A stretch of DNA of 64,000 nucleotides from positions 310,001 to 374,000 of the forward strand of contig NZ_CP015136.1 of the NCBI RefSeq assembly GCF_001618865.1. The letters run 5' to 3'. The position numbers were made by a program, and so were the translations under genes. Of the stretch, positions 1-8,222 are shown in pieces. Within the stretch, counting starts at the first letter, position 1; every line of letters begins with the position of its first letter. The notes under the pieces are model-generated. The model made no database searches, was not told the origin of the DNA, and worked only from the letters and a program-made list of their open reading frames with translations. The stretch is from Luteitalea pratensis. GTDB lineage: Bacteria > Acidobacteriota > Vicinamibacteria > Vicinamibacterales > Vicinamibacteraceae.

Positions 1-160
1 TGATGCCTGATGCCTGATTCGTGATGCCTCATGCCTGATGCGTGACGACCAACTCTTCGCGTCTCGCGTCTCAACCCTCGGGCCTCACGTCCGAGACCTG
101 AGACCTGAGACCCGGACCTGGGACCTGAGACCTGAGCCCTGATCCCTCTCACCGAGCCCT
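1..160. repeat. Heptamer tandem repeats (GATGCCT and GAGACCT families)
   Basis: Positions 1-48 hold degenerate copies of a 7-bp unit, TGATGCC/TGATGCG, and positions 60-160 hold copies of GAGACCT (the complement of AGGTCTC) with variants such as GAGCCCT. The units keep a 7-bp register with point changes. No gene is supported here. This is the first of the intergenic arrays found through the whole window. Confidence 0.85.
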
Positions 161-251
161 CATCCGACGCAGGTAGAGTGAGACGGGTCGCGTGCTGCTG
201 CCAGCGCCGCATGCACCGGCGACTGACGTCGCCATAGCGAAAGGGTTCGTC

Positions 252-854
252 ATGCGCCTTCCGGCCCGTGTTGCCGCTTGCCTGCTCCTGCTTGGGGCCG
301 CGGCTCCGGCCGCTTCCGCCCAGGTGAGTGGCCGTGCTGACGCTGAACCGGCGATTCCATTGCTGGCCGAGGCCTTCACGCCGCACTCGATCGCCGAGCA
401 GCCGGTGCCCGCCGCGACCACGCCTGCGCCGGGCCTCGCCTTCGAATACAGCGAGGGCTATCGCACCCGCGCCAGGATTCACCGCGTGGCGAGCTTCGCG
501 ACCCTGCCGCTGTTCGTGACCGAGGCATTCATCGGTCAGTCGCTCTACAACGAACCCACGGACGGCAAGCGTGACGCGCACCTCGTCGTCGCGGGCGGGA
601 TCGGCGCCCTCTTTGCCGTCAACACCTTCACCGGCGCGTGGAACCTGCTCGAGGCCCGCAAGGATCCGCACTTCGGGAAAAGGAAGTAGGCGCACGCGCT
701 GTTGATGTTCGGCGGCGACATCGGCATGGTCACGACGGCGGCGCTCGGGCCAGGCGAGGGCGACTCGGACGGCAAGGCCGCGCATCGCGCCGCGGCGATC
801 ACCACGGCTGCCATGGCCACGACCGGCTACCTGATCATGTTGTTCGGGAACTGA
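252..854 (+). pseudogene. Four-helix, histidine-rich membrane protein split by an in-frame TAG
   Basis: From the ATG at 252 the protein has a signal peptide (residues 1-23, ending in ASA before Q24), then two hydrophobic segments. A TAG at 687-689 follows residue 145, but the same frame stays open for another 54 codons to the TGA at 852-854, and these encode two more segments of the same style. Each segment starts next to a histidine (H77, H110, then H148 and H178 past the TAG), the arrangement of a four-helix bundle holding heme b between paired histidines. I read it as one gene with an amber codon. It heads a cluster with a membrane protein and a Rieske protein. Heme binding is inference; I have no family name. 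A GTG at 192 is an alternative start. Confidence 0.6.
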
Positions 855-857
855 CCC

Positions 858-1340
858 ATGGTGCCGATCCGCGAACTTGCCGAGACCTGGGCGTCTCTCT
901 ACTCGAACTCCGTCGCGATCCGCAGTGCCGTGTCGTTCGCCCATTTCGGCGGCATGATCACCGGCGGCGGCACCGCGATCGCGGCTGACCTGAACATGCT
1001 GTCCGCGATACGCCACGCGCACGTGCCGCCGCAGGACGAAGTCGGCCGCTTTCGTAACACGCACCTGGTGGTGATCACCAGTCTCGTCGTGGTCGTCGTC
1101 AGCGGCGTCCTCCTGCTGCTCAAGGACCTCGATGCGATGCTCGAATCGCCTCCGTTCTGGATCAAGATGGGTCTCTTCGTGGCACTGCTGCTCAACGGCG
1201 TGCTGGTCGTGCGTGCCGAAAAGCAGGCGTCTGCGGGAACTCCCGGTGCCAGGCGCCTGCTGCGGTTCGCCTCCCTGGCCAGCCTGATCCTGTGGCTCGC
1301 GGTCACGCTGGCGGGAACGGTGGTGCCCAATGCCATGTGA
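858..1340 (+). CDS. Four-helix integral membrane protein of a Rieske-associated cluster
   Basis: A 160-residue protein with four predicted membrane helices at about residues 23-45, 68-88, 100-118 and 134-156 and no signal peptide. Histidines H29, H53, H55 and H69 lie at helix ends, so a redox cofactor is possible but not shown. It starts three bases after the stop of the preceding histidine-rich membrane gene and overlaps the start of the next, a Rieske protein, by 11 bp, so the three are very likely one operon. I recognise the style of small conserved acidobacterial membrane proteins but cannot name a function. Confidence 0.8.
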   Translation: MVPIRELAETWASLYSNSVAIRSAVSFAHFGGMITGGGTAIAADLNMLSAIRHAHVPPQDEVGRFRNTHLVVITSLVVVVVSGVLLLLKDLDAMLESPPFWIKMGLFVALLLNGVLVVRAEKQASAGTPGARRLLRFASLASLILWLAVTLAGTVVPNAM

Positions 1341-1806
1341 TCGCGTGACGCGCCGGGGATTCCTGGCCGGCAGCGCGTGCGGCATGTTCAGCCTGGCCAC
1401 ACTCCGCCTGCCGGCCGAACTCTCGGCGTTGCCCGTGCTCGAGGTCGAGGCGCAGGTCTCTGGCAACGAGCGGCGGTACCCGCTGCCCACTGCCGATGGC
1501 GCCACTGTCGACCGCGCTTCGCAGGTCATCCTCGTGCGTTACGCCGGTCACGTCTATGCGATGTCGTTGGTGTGCCCGCACGAGAATGCGGCGGTGCGCT
1601 GGCTCGCCCAGGACGGGCGGTTCCAGTGCTCGAAGCACACCTCACGCTACACCCCCGACGGGACCTTCACGTCCGGCCGCGCCACACGGAACATGGATCG
1701 CTTCCCGTTACACAGGGACGGCGCACAGATCGTGGTCACGATCGATCGCGTGTACCAGTCGGACAAGGATCCCGATGGCTGGAACGCCGCAACAGTTAAT
1801 GCCTGA
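1330..1806 (+). CDS. Tat-exported Rieske [2Fe-2S] protein
   Basis: 158 residues. The N-terminus has a twin-arginine signal (TRRGFLAG, residues 7-14) and a hydrophobic stretch. The Rieske cluster ligands are visible as C82-P-H84 and C100-SK-H103, a CxH...CxxH pair 15 residues apart, so it should bind a [2Fe-2S] centre outside the cytoplasmic membrane. It overlaps the upstream membrane gene, suggesting that it exchanges electrons with the two membrane proteins of the cluster. The usual cytochrome b partner of a bc1 complex is absent. The stop codon TGA lies inside the first GATGCCT repeat unit that follows, so the repeat array defines the 3' end. Confidence 0.88.
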   Translation: MPCDRVTRRGFLAGSACGMFSLATLRLPAELSALPVLEVEAQVSGNERRYPLPTADGATVDRASQVILVRYAGHVYAMSLVCPHENAAVRWLAQDGRFQCSKHTSRYTPDGTFTSGRATRNMDRFPLHRDGAQIVVTIDRVYQSDKDPDGWNAATVNA

Positions 1807-1975
1807 TGCCTAACGCCTGATGCCTAACGCTTGACGCCTACAGCCTGCGGCCTGCGGCCACATCCCGCGTCGAGAGGTAGGGCCCGCTCTCCGAGCGCGG
1901 CCCATCGCGAGGTAAGGCTCGCGCCTCACCTCTCACGTCAGACCTGAGATTGAGACCTGAGACCTGAGCCTTGGG
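1797..1975. repeat. Mixed heptamer arrays with one REP-like hairpin
   Basis: Units of GATGCCT and TAACGCC (1797-1835) run into CTGCGGC units, then a REP-like hairpin at 1877-1903 that is a variant of the element at 10918, 41838 and 54826, then GAGACCT units (1938-1975). The array lies between the convergent Rieske gene and the small gene at 2081. The rest of the gap (1976-2080) shows nothing I can name. Confidence 0.8.
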
Positions 1976-2080
1976 CCGACCCGGAGGGGCCGCTCCTCCG
2001 ACACGGAGGGGTAGAGCGCGATCAGGTCGATCAGGGTCTCGAGGTGTGCCGCTCGTACGCGCGCTCGTCGCGCCCCGACG

Positions 2081-2347
2081 CTAGGCGCCACCGCCCATCA
2101 CCGTGGCAAACTCGGGAAAGTACCGTTCGATCACCGGCAACTCGAAGCGCGGCAGGATGGATTCCTTCGGCTCGCGCGCAAGGAGGAAGGCGAACGCCGC
2201 TTCGAGGAGTTCCTCCGGCGTCGATCCCGGCGCGTACCGGTCCACGTCGCTCGGCATCACCGTGACCAGGTGCGTGCTGCTGCCGTCCTCGTCGGTCACC
2301 ACGACGCGGAAGGTGGTCCCGGTCTCGGCTGAGACGTCGATTCTCAT
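2081..2347 (-). CDS. Small conserved hypothetical protein (88 aa)
   Basis: An 88-residue soluble protein with no signal peptide and no membrane segment. It has an N-terminal beta-rich part (about residues 1-35) and a helical part that carries many leucines and glutamates. I do not recognise a characterised family. The start is placed at the ATG at 2347 because a TATAGC hexamer sits only six bases upstream (2354-2359), where a -10 box would put the transcript start at or next to the start codon; the longer open frame upstream reads into repeat DNA. Downstream is the convergent Rieske operon. Confidence 0.65.
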   Translation of the reverse strand: MRIDVSAETGTTFRVVVTDEDGSSTHLVTVMPSDVDRYAPGSTPEELLEAAFAFLLAREPKESILPRFELPVIERYFPEFATVMGGGA

Positions 2348-2765
2348 GCGCCTGCTATACCACGCCGCCAGGCCACGCGGCGACCATACCGTCATGTCTG
2401 ATGCCTGATGCCTCATGCCGGCTCAGAACGCTTGACGGCTAGGAGCCCTGACCTCCTGAGTTCCTGTGTTCCTGTTGTCCTGAGGTCCTGTCGTGTCCTG
2501 CTCACGAAAATCTCATTGCATGGTGAGGCGCCCGTGAAGACATCGGCGCGCGTACCGTCGATGCTCGTTCCGTCACGGTCGGCAGCCACGTGGCGTGGTC
2601 CTGCCGATGCCGTGCGGAGGTTGCTCCAATGTCTCGCACCGCCGCAGACGAGGTCGACACGCCTGCCAATTTCGACTGCAGCCAGGACCAGCGCGGCCAT
2701 CATCGACGCGCCCGCACCGACTCATGCCGCATCGATCTCGAAGCCGGCCATGTCGGGGGCGCGCG
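2348..2765. other. 418-bp gap with short repeats and no supported gene
   Basis: It holds TGATGCC heptamers at about 2398-2418 and a family with an 8-bp period (TTCCTGTG, GTCCTGAG and similar) at about 2449-2505. The remaining 260 bp has open frames on both strands (for example 2413-2703 minus) but no signal peptide, motif or plausible start, so I call none. Confidence 0.6.
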
Positions 2766-3272
2766 ATGAACCCGCAACGGCGGCTCGCCTGCGCCGCAGG
2801 TTTCTCGTTCATGGTCGCGGGGCTGACCGGTTGTAGCCAGGACCCGCTCCTGGCCGTCGGTGAGCCCATCCGTCACGACGACTTCCTGTACACCGTGCTC
2901 GCAGCGCGGCGTGTCGATGCCATAGGTAGCCGGGCCGCCCGAGGGCAATTCCTCGTGGTCCACTTCGGGGTAACGAACCGCGCCATGCGCGTGTCACACA
3001 CGTGGACCAACCACATCGCTTACCTGGTCGACGCCAACGGCCATCGTCTCGAGAACGACGACACGTTGCAGCAACAACTCGACGGCCTGCATCCGTTCGG
3101 GTGGGCAGCCGAGTACGTCACCGCGGCTGGTGCGAAGCGGTCCACGATGCTCGTCTTCGAACTGCCGGCCGACGTCGCCCGGCCGCTCGATCTGATGGTG
3201 CGAGGCGAACTGCTGATGGGCGATGTGTTCGACGGAGCCCGCTTCCGGCGGTCGCGCGTGCGCCTGCCTTGA
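2766..3272 (+). CDS. Putative lipoprotein with a DUF4352-like domain
   Basis: 168 residues. The N-terminus is a lipoprotein signal with lipobox L-T-G-C23, so the mature protein is probably anchored to a membrane by acylated Cys23. The rest (about residues 30-165) looks like the immunoglobulin-like fold of DUF4352-type proteins: a long hydrophobic beta strand around [10 protein letters not shown], a central VDANG turn, and a C-terminal strand pair. The start at 2766 is the ATG just before the signal; longer frames read into DNA without coding character. No enzymatic motif is visible and the role is unknown. It stands alone, 89 bp before a SnoaL-like gene on the same strand. Confidence 0.7.
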   Translation: MNPQRRLACAAGFSFMVAGLTGCSQDPLLAVGEPIRHDDFLYTVLAARRVDAIGSRAARGQFLVVHFGVTNRAMRVSHTWTNHIAYLVDANGHRLENDDTLQQQLDGLHPFGWAAEYVTAAGAKRSTMLVFELPADVARPLDLMVRGELLMGDVFDGARFRRSRVRLP

Positions 3273-3361
3273 CGCGCGGCGGCCAGCGCTGTGGTATATC
3301 CGGCTCGTCCGCCGCCCGCGCCAGCCATTGCTGGTCGCCTGTGGCCGCCCGAGGTCCTGCC

Positions 3362-3823
3362 ATGTACCGGATCGCCCACGCCATCGTCGTCCTGGTCGTC
3401 GTGTCGTTCGCCCTGGCCGCACCTGGTCCAGCCATCGCGCAGGATCGCTCCGCCGATGTCGCTGCCGTGCGTGCCGTGGTGGTCAGTTACGTGGACGCGC
3501 GGGAACGGCGTGACGCCACCGCCCTGGCAGCCCTCTTCACGGACGACGCCGATCAGTTGGTGTCCACCGGCGAATGGAGACGCGGCCGTGATGCAGTGGT
3601 GAGCGGCGGGCTCGCTTCGTCGGCGCGCACCAGTGGCGTCCGCACCATCGAGATCGAGACCGTCCGCTTCGTCTCGCCCGACGTGGCCGTGGCTGACGGC
3701 CGCTACGAGATCGCCGCCGCGGCCGGCACGCCGCCCCGGCACATGTGGACGACGTTCGTGATGGCGAGGCGAGCAGGGACGTGGCGCATCAGCGCCATCC
3801 GCAACATGCGGCCGGCGGAATGA
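3362..3823 (+). CDS. Secreted SnoaL/DUF4440-like (NTF2 fold) protein
   Basis: 153 residues with a signal peptide (1-26, cleaving near AIA-Q). The mature part has the plan of the NTF2-like superfamily: an N-terminal helix pair with [13 protein letters not shown], the [10 protein letters not shown] turn, a central strand around residues 97-118, and a C-terminal [13 protein letters not shown] strand of the kind that closes DUF4440 domains. Such domains act as small-molecule binding proteins or isomerases; nothing here tells which. It is convergent with the Rieske lipoprotein gene at 4044, with a repeat hairpin region between them. Confidence 0.78.
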   Translation: MYRIAHAIVVLVVVSFALAAPGPAIAQDRSADVAAVRAVVVSYVDARERRDATALAALFTDDADQLVSTGEWRRGRDAVVSGGLASSARTSGVRTIEIETVRFVSPDVAVADGRYEIAAAAGTPPRHMWTTFVMARRAGTWRISAIRNMRPAE

Positions 3824-3832
3824 CGCGGGCTC

Positions 3833-4040
3833 AGGTTTCAGGTCTCAGGTCTCAGGTCTCAGGTCTCAGGCATGTCTGAGACTTGAGCCATCGGACGAAC
3901 ACTGAACGCCGAACGCTAACCCACGCCGTGACCCTCAATCACCGATACCCGGCACCCGGTACCCGGTACCCGGATCCCGGCGAGGTCTCACGTCTCAGGT
4001 CTCAAGTCTCAGGCCTGAGACCTGATTCCTGAGACCTGTG
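3833..4040. repeat. AGGTCTC and ACCCGGT heptamer arrays in inverted arrangement
   Basis: Five AGGTCTC-type units (3833-3872) face CTGAGAC units (3876-3888). GAACGCC-type units follow near 3897-3920, ACCCGGT units at about 3948-3980, and then AGGTCTC units run into GAGACCT units (3983-4040) around a TCTCAGG/CCTGAGA palindrome. The two arms could fold into long hairpins. The array fills the gap between two convergent genes. Confidence 0.85.
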
Positions 4041-4043
4041 GCC

Positions 4044-4580
4044 CTAAACGCTGAACGTCACCGTGTTGCCGGCGAACGTGGTGGGGTACGACGTCAACGG
4101 GCGCGTGGCCGGGCCGCGGGCAACCGAACCGGACGTGGTGTAGAGCGACCCGTGGAACGTGCACGCGAACTGGCTGCCGGTGAAGTTGCTGACCTGATTC
4201 GCCTCGTGCGTGCACACGGCGGTCAGGGCCGTGAAGGTGTCCTGGCCTGTGCGCGCGAGCAGGTAGTTGCCGAGCGACGTCCGGACAACCGCGGCCCCGC
4301 CGACCGTGGTCAGCGGCGACCCGTCGATGGGCACCGAGACGACTCGCCCCGACACGTTACCGGTCGCGCTGGCGAGCGGGCTGCCGGTGCTGCCCGACCC
4401 GCCGGGACTGGTGGAGTCGCTCCCGCCGCCGCCACACCCGGACGAGAGCGAAGCGAGCGCGACGGCTGCGGCCGACAGGCACCCCTGGGTGCAGAAGGAA
4501 CGACGGGAGGGATCGACGAGGGGCGGGACGGTCTCGGACAAACTGACACTCCTGGGGAGAGAGAGAGCGGTAATCGGCAT
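4044..4580 (-). CDS. Tat-exported Rieske [2Fe-2S] lipoprotein
   Basis: 178 residues. A twin-arginine motif (SRRSF, residues 25-29) precedes a hydrophobic segment that ends in a lipobox, L-S-S-G-C49, followed by a glycine/serine-rich linker (50-70), so this is probably a Tat lipoprotein with a flexible tether. The C-terminal half is a Rieske fold with ligands C123-T-H125 and C140-TF-H143. Unlike the Rieske protein at 1330 it stands alone, with no redox partner next to it. Its electron donor or acceptor cannot be guessed from context. The stop lies three bases from a heptamer array. Confidence 0.85.
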   Translation of the reverse strand: MPITALSLPRSVSLSETVPPLVDPSRRSFCTQGCLSAAAVALASLSSGCGGGGSDSTSPGGSGSTGSPLASATGNVSGRVVSVPIDGSPLTTVGGAAVVRTSLGNYLLARTGQDTFTALTAVCTHEANQVSNFTGSQFACTFHGSLYTTSGSVARGPATRPLTSYPTTFAGNTVTFSV

Positions 4581-4784
4581 GCAGCGGCTGCAAGAACCGT
4601 GCGGAAGTCGATGCGACGGTTTGTCGCCACATGAGGACGGTGGAGGCGCACTCGATTACGCATTTCGAAAGCGTTGCGGGCGGCGCGTAAACGGCGTCGC
4701 ACAGCGCGTCGTCTGTCCGACGTGCGGCCGCCCCTGTCGTTCGGCAGGGTGTGATCGGCCCCGGATCCATGTCACCATCGACTC

Positions 4785-5423
4785 GTGCGTTCCGCTCCCG
4801 CCTGCATTGCCGCACTCGCGCTGCTGGCGACGGCTGCCGCGAGTCACGCTGCCGCCCAGTCCCCACGCATCGTCCAGCCGGGCGCGCCCGGCGAGCCGAG
4901 CCGCGAGATCACCGCTGCCGAGGCGACCGACACGTCCGGCGTGCGGCACCGTGCCGCTGACGTGCACTTCATGCAGGGGATGATTGGCCATCACGCCCAG
5001 GCGGTCGAGATGGTGGCCCTCGTGGCGACACGGACCGCGAACGAGGACCTCCGACGGCTCGCGCTGCGTATCGAGGTCTCCCAGAAGGACGAGATGCAGA
5101 TGATGCGCGACTGGCTCACGCGTCGCGGCGAGCCACTGCCGGACCCGCACGCGCACCACATGGCGCACTGGCAGATGCCGGGCATGCTCACGAGCGAGCA
5201 GATGGCGCAGCTTGCGGCCGCCAGGGGAGCGGAATTCGACCGGCTCTTCCTCGCGGGCATGATCCAGCACCACGAGGGCGCCCTGACGATGGTGAAGGAA
5301 CTGTTTGCGACACCCGGCGGTGGCCAGGAGCCGGACTTGTTCGACTTTGCCTCGGATGTCGAGGCTGATCAGGCGATGGAAATCGCGCGCATGGGCGCGA
5401 TGCTGAAGGAGTTCGGTAAATGA
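4785..5423 (+). CDS. Secreted DUF305 protein
   Basis: 212 residues, GTG start, signal peptide to about residue 24 (ending HAAAQ). The rest is a DUF305 four-helix, ferritin-like domain with the two His/Met-rich signatures typical of the family: MQGMIGHHAQAVEM near residues 65-78 and MIQHHEGALTMV near residues 164-175, plus a histidine cluster HAHHMAHW. Such proteins are often linked to copper and other metals. Its stop overlaps the start of the LVIVD-repeat gene by four bases (ATGA), a pairing that recurs in several phyla, so the two are probably translationally coupled and act together outside the cytoplasm. Confidence 0.9.
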   Translation: MRSAPACIAALALLATAAASHAAAQSPRIVQPGAPGEPSREITAAEATDTSGVRHRAADVHFMQGMIGHHAQAVEMVALVATRTANEDLRRLALRIEVSQKDEMQMMRDWLTRRGEPLPDPHAHHMAHWQMPGMLTSEQMAQLAAARGAEFDRLFLAGMIQHHEGALTMVKELFATPGGGQEPDLFDFASDVEADQAMEIARMGAMLKEFGK

Positions 5424-7282
5424 CGTGTCTCGCTCGTGCACTGGCCGCTTCGGCCTTCGTTGCGGTCTTCGCCGTGCCAGCCGGCGCGCAGACGGCCACC
5501 TCCTCCACACCAGATCCTCGCGTGGGTCTCAAGGCCGGCGTGCGTGACGCGGGAGTCGCCGCAAGCGGGATGGAGCTGCTGGCCAACGTGCCCAAGCCTG
5601 AGGGCTTCTTCGACCCGAAGTTCCCGGCCGGCGAGCCGAACCCGCCGATGTCCGAGGAAACGGACAAGAAGGAGGGTGCAGCCAGCACCGTCAAGGCGCC
5701 CGCCGCGAGCAAGTCGGCCGCCGAGGCGTCCAAGCCGGCGCGCCCGGCCTGGGGCGGGCTGAATTTCGCCAACTCGGACCTCGCGTTCAGCGGCAATTAC
5801 CTCTTCGTCGGCAACTTCAGCGGCTTCAACATCTACGACATCAGCACCCCGGAGAAACCGGCGCTGCTGACGTCGGTCGTGTGCCCGGGTGGGCAGGGTG
5901 ACGTGTCGGTCCACGGCAACCTGCTGTTCATGTCGGTCGAGCAGACGCGCGGACGCCTCGATTGCGGCGTCGGCGGCGTCGAGGATCCCGTCAGCAAGGC
6001 CCGCTTCCGTGGCGTGCGTATCTTCGACATCTCCGACGTGAAGACGCCGAAGCAGGTCGCGGCCGTGCAGACGTGCCGTGGCTCGCACACGCACACCCTG
6101 GTCACCGATCCGAAGGATTCCGCCAACGTGTACGTGTACGGATCGGGCACGTCGGGCGCGCGCTCGGCCGAGGAACTCGAGGGTTGCTCCGGCAAGGACC
6201 CGAAGGAGGATCCCCAGACGGCGCTCTTCAGCATCGACGTGATCAAGGTTCCCGTCGCTCGCCCGCAGGACGCGCAGATCGTGGCGCGGCCGCGCATCTT
6301 CGCCGACGAGAAGTCGGGCAACATCGCCGGGCTCTGGCCCGGTGGCGACCATGGTCCGGGCACGCAGAAGACGGCGACGACCAACCAGTGCCACGACATC
6401 ACGGTGTACCCGGAGGTCGGGCTCGCGGCTGGTGCGTGCTCGGGCAATGGCATCCTGCTCGACATCAGCGAGCCGGCCAATCCGAACCGGCTCGATTACG
6501 TGTCGGACAAGAACTTCGCCTACTGGCACTCGGCCACGTTCAACAACGACGGCACGAAGGTCGTGTTCACCGACGAGTGGGGCGGCGGCATGCGTCCGCG
6601 GTGCCTTGCCACCGATCAGGCCAACTGGGGCGCCAATGCGATCTTCGACATCGTCGATCGCAAGCTGGTGTTCAAGAGCTACCACAAGCTGCCGGCGCCG
6701 CAGACGGCGACCGAGAACTGCGTTGCCCACAACGGCTCGCTCGTGCCAGTGCCTGGCCGCGACCTGATGGTGCAGGCCTGGTACCAGGGCGGCGTGTCGG
6801 TGATGGATTTCACCGATTCGTCACACCCGAAGGAGATCGCCTTCTTCGACCGCGGGCCACTCGACGCGGAGAAACTGATCACGGGCGGATACTGGTCCTC
6901 GTACTGGTACAACGGCCGCATCTACGGCTCCGAGATGTCGCGCGGCGTCGACGTCTTCGGGCTGACGGCCGGCGACCAACTCACGCAGAACGAGATCGAT
7001 GCGGCCTCGACGGTGCAGGCAAAATCCTTCAACGTGCAGCATCAGGACAAGGTGACGTTCGCCGCCTCCCGCGTCGTGGCGATGGCATACGTGGACCAGT
7101 TGGTGCGTTCGGGCGCAGTGCAGGCCGATCGCGTCGAGATGCTCAAGGGCGCCGTGAAGACCGGCGACGCCGCGCAGCTCACGCTGATTTCGGGCCGGCT
7201 CGGCGAACGCGCGGCCACGCTGACCGGACCGGATGCCGATCACATGAAGGCGCTGTCGAAGCTGCTGGCGGAAATCAGGTAG
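5420..7282 (+). CDS. Secreted LVIVD-repeat beta-propeller protein
   Basis: 620 residues with a signal peptide (1-23). Most of the protein is built from LVIVD-type repeats, recognisable as recurring units such as GFNIYDIS, GVRIFDISDV, GILLDISEP and GVSVMDFTD, each one blade of a propeller. It contains many Cys, His and Asp residues (for example CHDITVY), and a C-terminal helical part (about residues 545-620) that is not propeller. It overlaps the DUF305 gene by four bases. The function of the family is not established; the coupling with DUF305 points to a shared extracytoplasmic role, possibly in metal handling, which is inference. Confidence 0.88.
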   Translation: MTCLARALAASAFVAVFAVPAGAQTATSSTPDPRVGLKAGVRDAGVAASGMELLANVPKPEGFFDPKFPAGEPNPPMSEETDKKEGAASTVKAPAASKSAAEASKPARPAWGGLNFANSDLAFSGNYLFVGNFSGFNIYDISTPEKPALLTSVVCPGGQGDVSVHGNLLFMSVEQTRGRLDCGVGGVEDPVSKARFRGVRIFDISDVKTPKQVAAVQTCRGSHTHTLVTDPKDSANVYVYGSGTSGARSAEELEGCSGKDPKEDPQTALFSIDVIKVPVARPQDAQIVARPRIFADEKSGNIAGLWPGGDHGPGTQKTATTNQCHDITVYPEVGLAAGACSGNGILLDISEPANPNRLDYVSDKNFAYWHSATFNNDGTKVVFTDEWGGGMRPRCLATDQANWGANAIFDIVDRKLVFKSYHKLPAPQTATENCVAHNGSLVPVPGRDLMVQAWYQGGVSVMDFTDSSHPKEIAFFDRGPLDAEKLITGGYWSSYWYNGRIYGSEMSRGVDVFGLTAGDQLTQNEIDAASTVQAKSFNVQHQDKVTFAASRVVAMAYVDQLVRSGAVQADRVEMLKGAVKTGDAAQLTLISGRLGERAATLTGPDADHMKALSKLLAEIR

Positions 7283-7289
7283 AAGGGGG

Positions 7290-7382
7290 CTACGGCCTAC
7301 AGCCTGCAGGCTGCCAACTCGTGGGCTGTAGGCACTGGCCCCGTAGGCTGTAGGCCGCAGGCCGTAGGCTGTGGTGGGCTGT
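7290..7382. repeat. GTAGGCT-type heptamer array
   Basis: Units CTACGGC, CTACAGC, CTGCAGG and, facing them, GTAGGCT, GTAGGCC and GCAGGCC keep a 7-bp period from about 7294 to 7372. The two halves are near complements, so the array is itself an imperfect inverted repeat. It starts 10 bp after the LVIVD stop codon and ends at the start of the methyltransferase gene. Confidence 0.8.
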
Positions 7383-8171
7383 ATGTTCTCCCCTGGTTCG
7401 AAGTCCCGCCTCACGGAGAAGGACCTCGGCCGGTTCGCCGGCGACACGTTGCGCGACCGGATCGGCCGCGCCGTGTGTCGTGCCGGTGTCCTGCCGCGCA
7501 AGGAGTTCTTCGAGGCGTGGGAAGTGGCGCGGCGGGCCCGTCGCCTGTTCCGCGGCGGCCGCGTGATGGACCTGGCAGCCGGGCACGGTCTGCTCGCCAA
7601 CGTCATGCTCCTGCTCGACGACACGTCGCCGTGCGCCGTCGCCGTCGACACCGTGCTTCCACCCTCGGCCGCACGCCTCCACGACGTGCTCGCCGACGCC
7701 TGGCCGCGTCTCCGCGATCGCGTGGCGCTCGTCAGCGCCCCGCTCGACGACGTGGCGTTGCACGAGAGCGACGTGGTGGTGTCGAGCCACGCATGCGGCG
7801 CCCTCACCGACCGCATTCTCACGCACGCCGCCACCGCGGGCGCCCGCGTCGTTGTCTTGCCCTGCTGTCACGACGCGGCCACGTGCGACCCGGGCGCGCT
7901 CGGCGGCTGGATGGACGCGGCGCTTGCGATCGACGTCCGCCGTGCGGCGCGCCTCGAGCGCGCGGGCTACCGCGTGTGGACCCAGACGATCCCCGCCGCC
8001 ATCACCGCCAAGAACCGGCTGCTCCTCGGCCAACTGGATCATGCGGTCTCAAGGGTCAGGTCTCAGGACAGCCTCGAGTCTCAGGACACAGACTCAGGAC
8101 TCAGGTCTCAGGACTCAGGTCTCAGGACTCAGGACTCAGGCAAGATCACCGACGTGAGCCGTGAGACTTGA
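7383..8171 (+). CDS. METTL25/TRM13-like SAM methyltransferase with a repeat-encoded tail
   Basis: 262 residues, cytoplasmic. Motif I of class I methyltransferases is clear (VMDLAAGHGLLANVM, near residue 62), followed by an acidic VAVD loop, then SSHACGALTD and LPCCHD, which match the conserved Cys/His motifs of METTL25 and TRM13-like enzymes; substrate unknown. The catalytic fold should end near NRLLLGQLD (about residue 220). The last 40 residues are encoded by the AGGTCTC/ACTCAGG heptamer array and form a seven-residue repeat (SQDSGLR, TQDSGKI). They have no counterpart in the family and look like a captured 3' repeat. The ATG at 7383 is chosen over an upstream GTG lying in repeat DNA. Confidence 0.78.
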   Translation: MFSPGSKSRLTEKDLGRFAGDTLRDRIGRAVCRAGVLPRKEFFEAWEVARRARRLFRGGRVMDLAAGHGLLANVMLLLDDTSPCAVAVDTVLPPSAARLHDVLADAWPRLRDRVALVSAPLDDVALHESDVVVSSHACGALTDRILTHAATAGARVVVLPCCHDAATCDPGALGGWMDAALAIDVRRAARLERAGYRVWTQTIPAAITAKNRLLLGQLDHAVSRVRSQDSLESQDTDSGLRSQDSGLRTQDSGKITDVSRET

Positions 8172-8215
8172 GACTTGAGACTTGAGACACGAGACATGAG
8201 CTGTGAGCCCTGAGG
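8042..8215. repeat. ACTCAGG/AGGTCTC heptamer array, partly coding
   Basis: About 20 degenerate heptamers. The first part (8045-8140) reads rightwards as AGGTCTC and ACTCAGG; the second (8155-8215) is in the complementary sense (GAGACTT, GAGACAC). The first 130 bp are read through as the C-terminus of the methyltransferase gene, and the array ends eight bases before the start of the next gene. Confidence 0.88.
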
Positions 8216-8222
8216 CCGTGCG

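Noticed and set aside
2413-2703. Open frame on the minus strand starting MMAALVLAAVEIG
   Set aside because: Looks protein-like for about 15 residues, but the 5' context has a stop, and the 3' half runs into octamer and heptamer repeats. At best a fragment; not supported.
5369-6730. A 450-codon open frame on the minus strand opposite the LVIVD gene
   Set aside because: No motif, signal or start site; composition is that of a shadow frame, while the opposite strand has a clear protein family.
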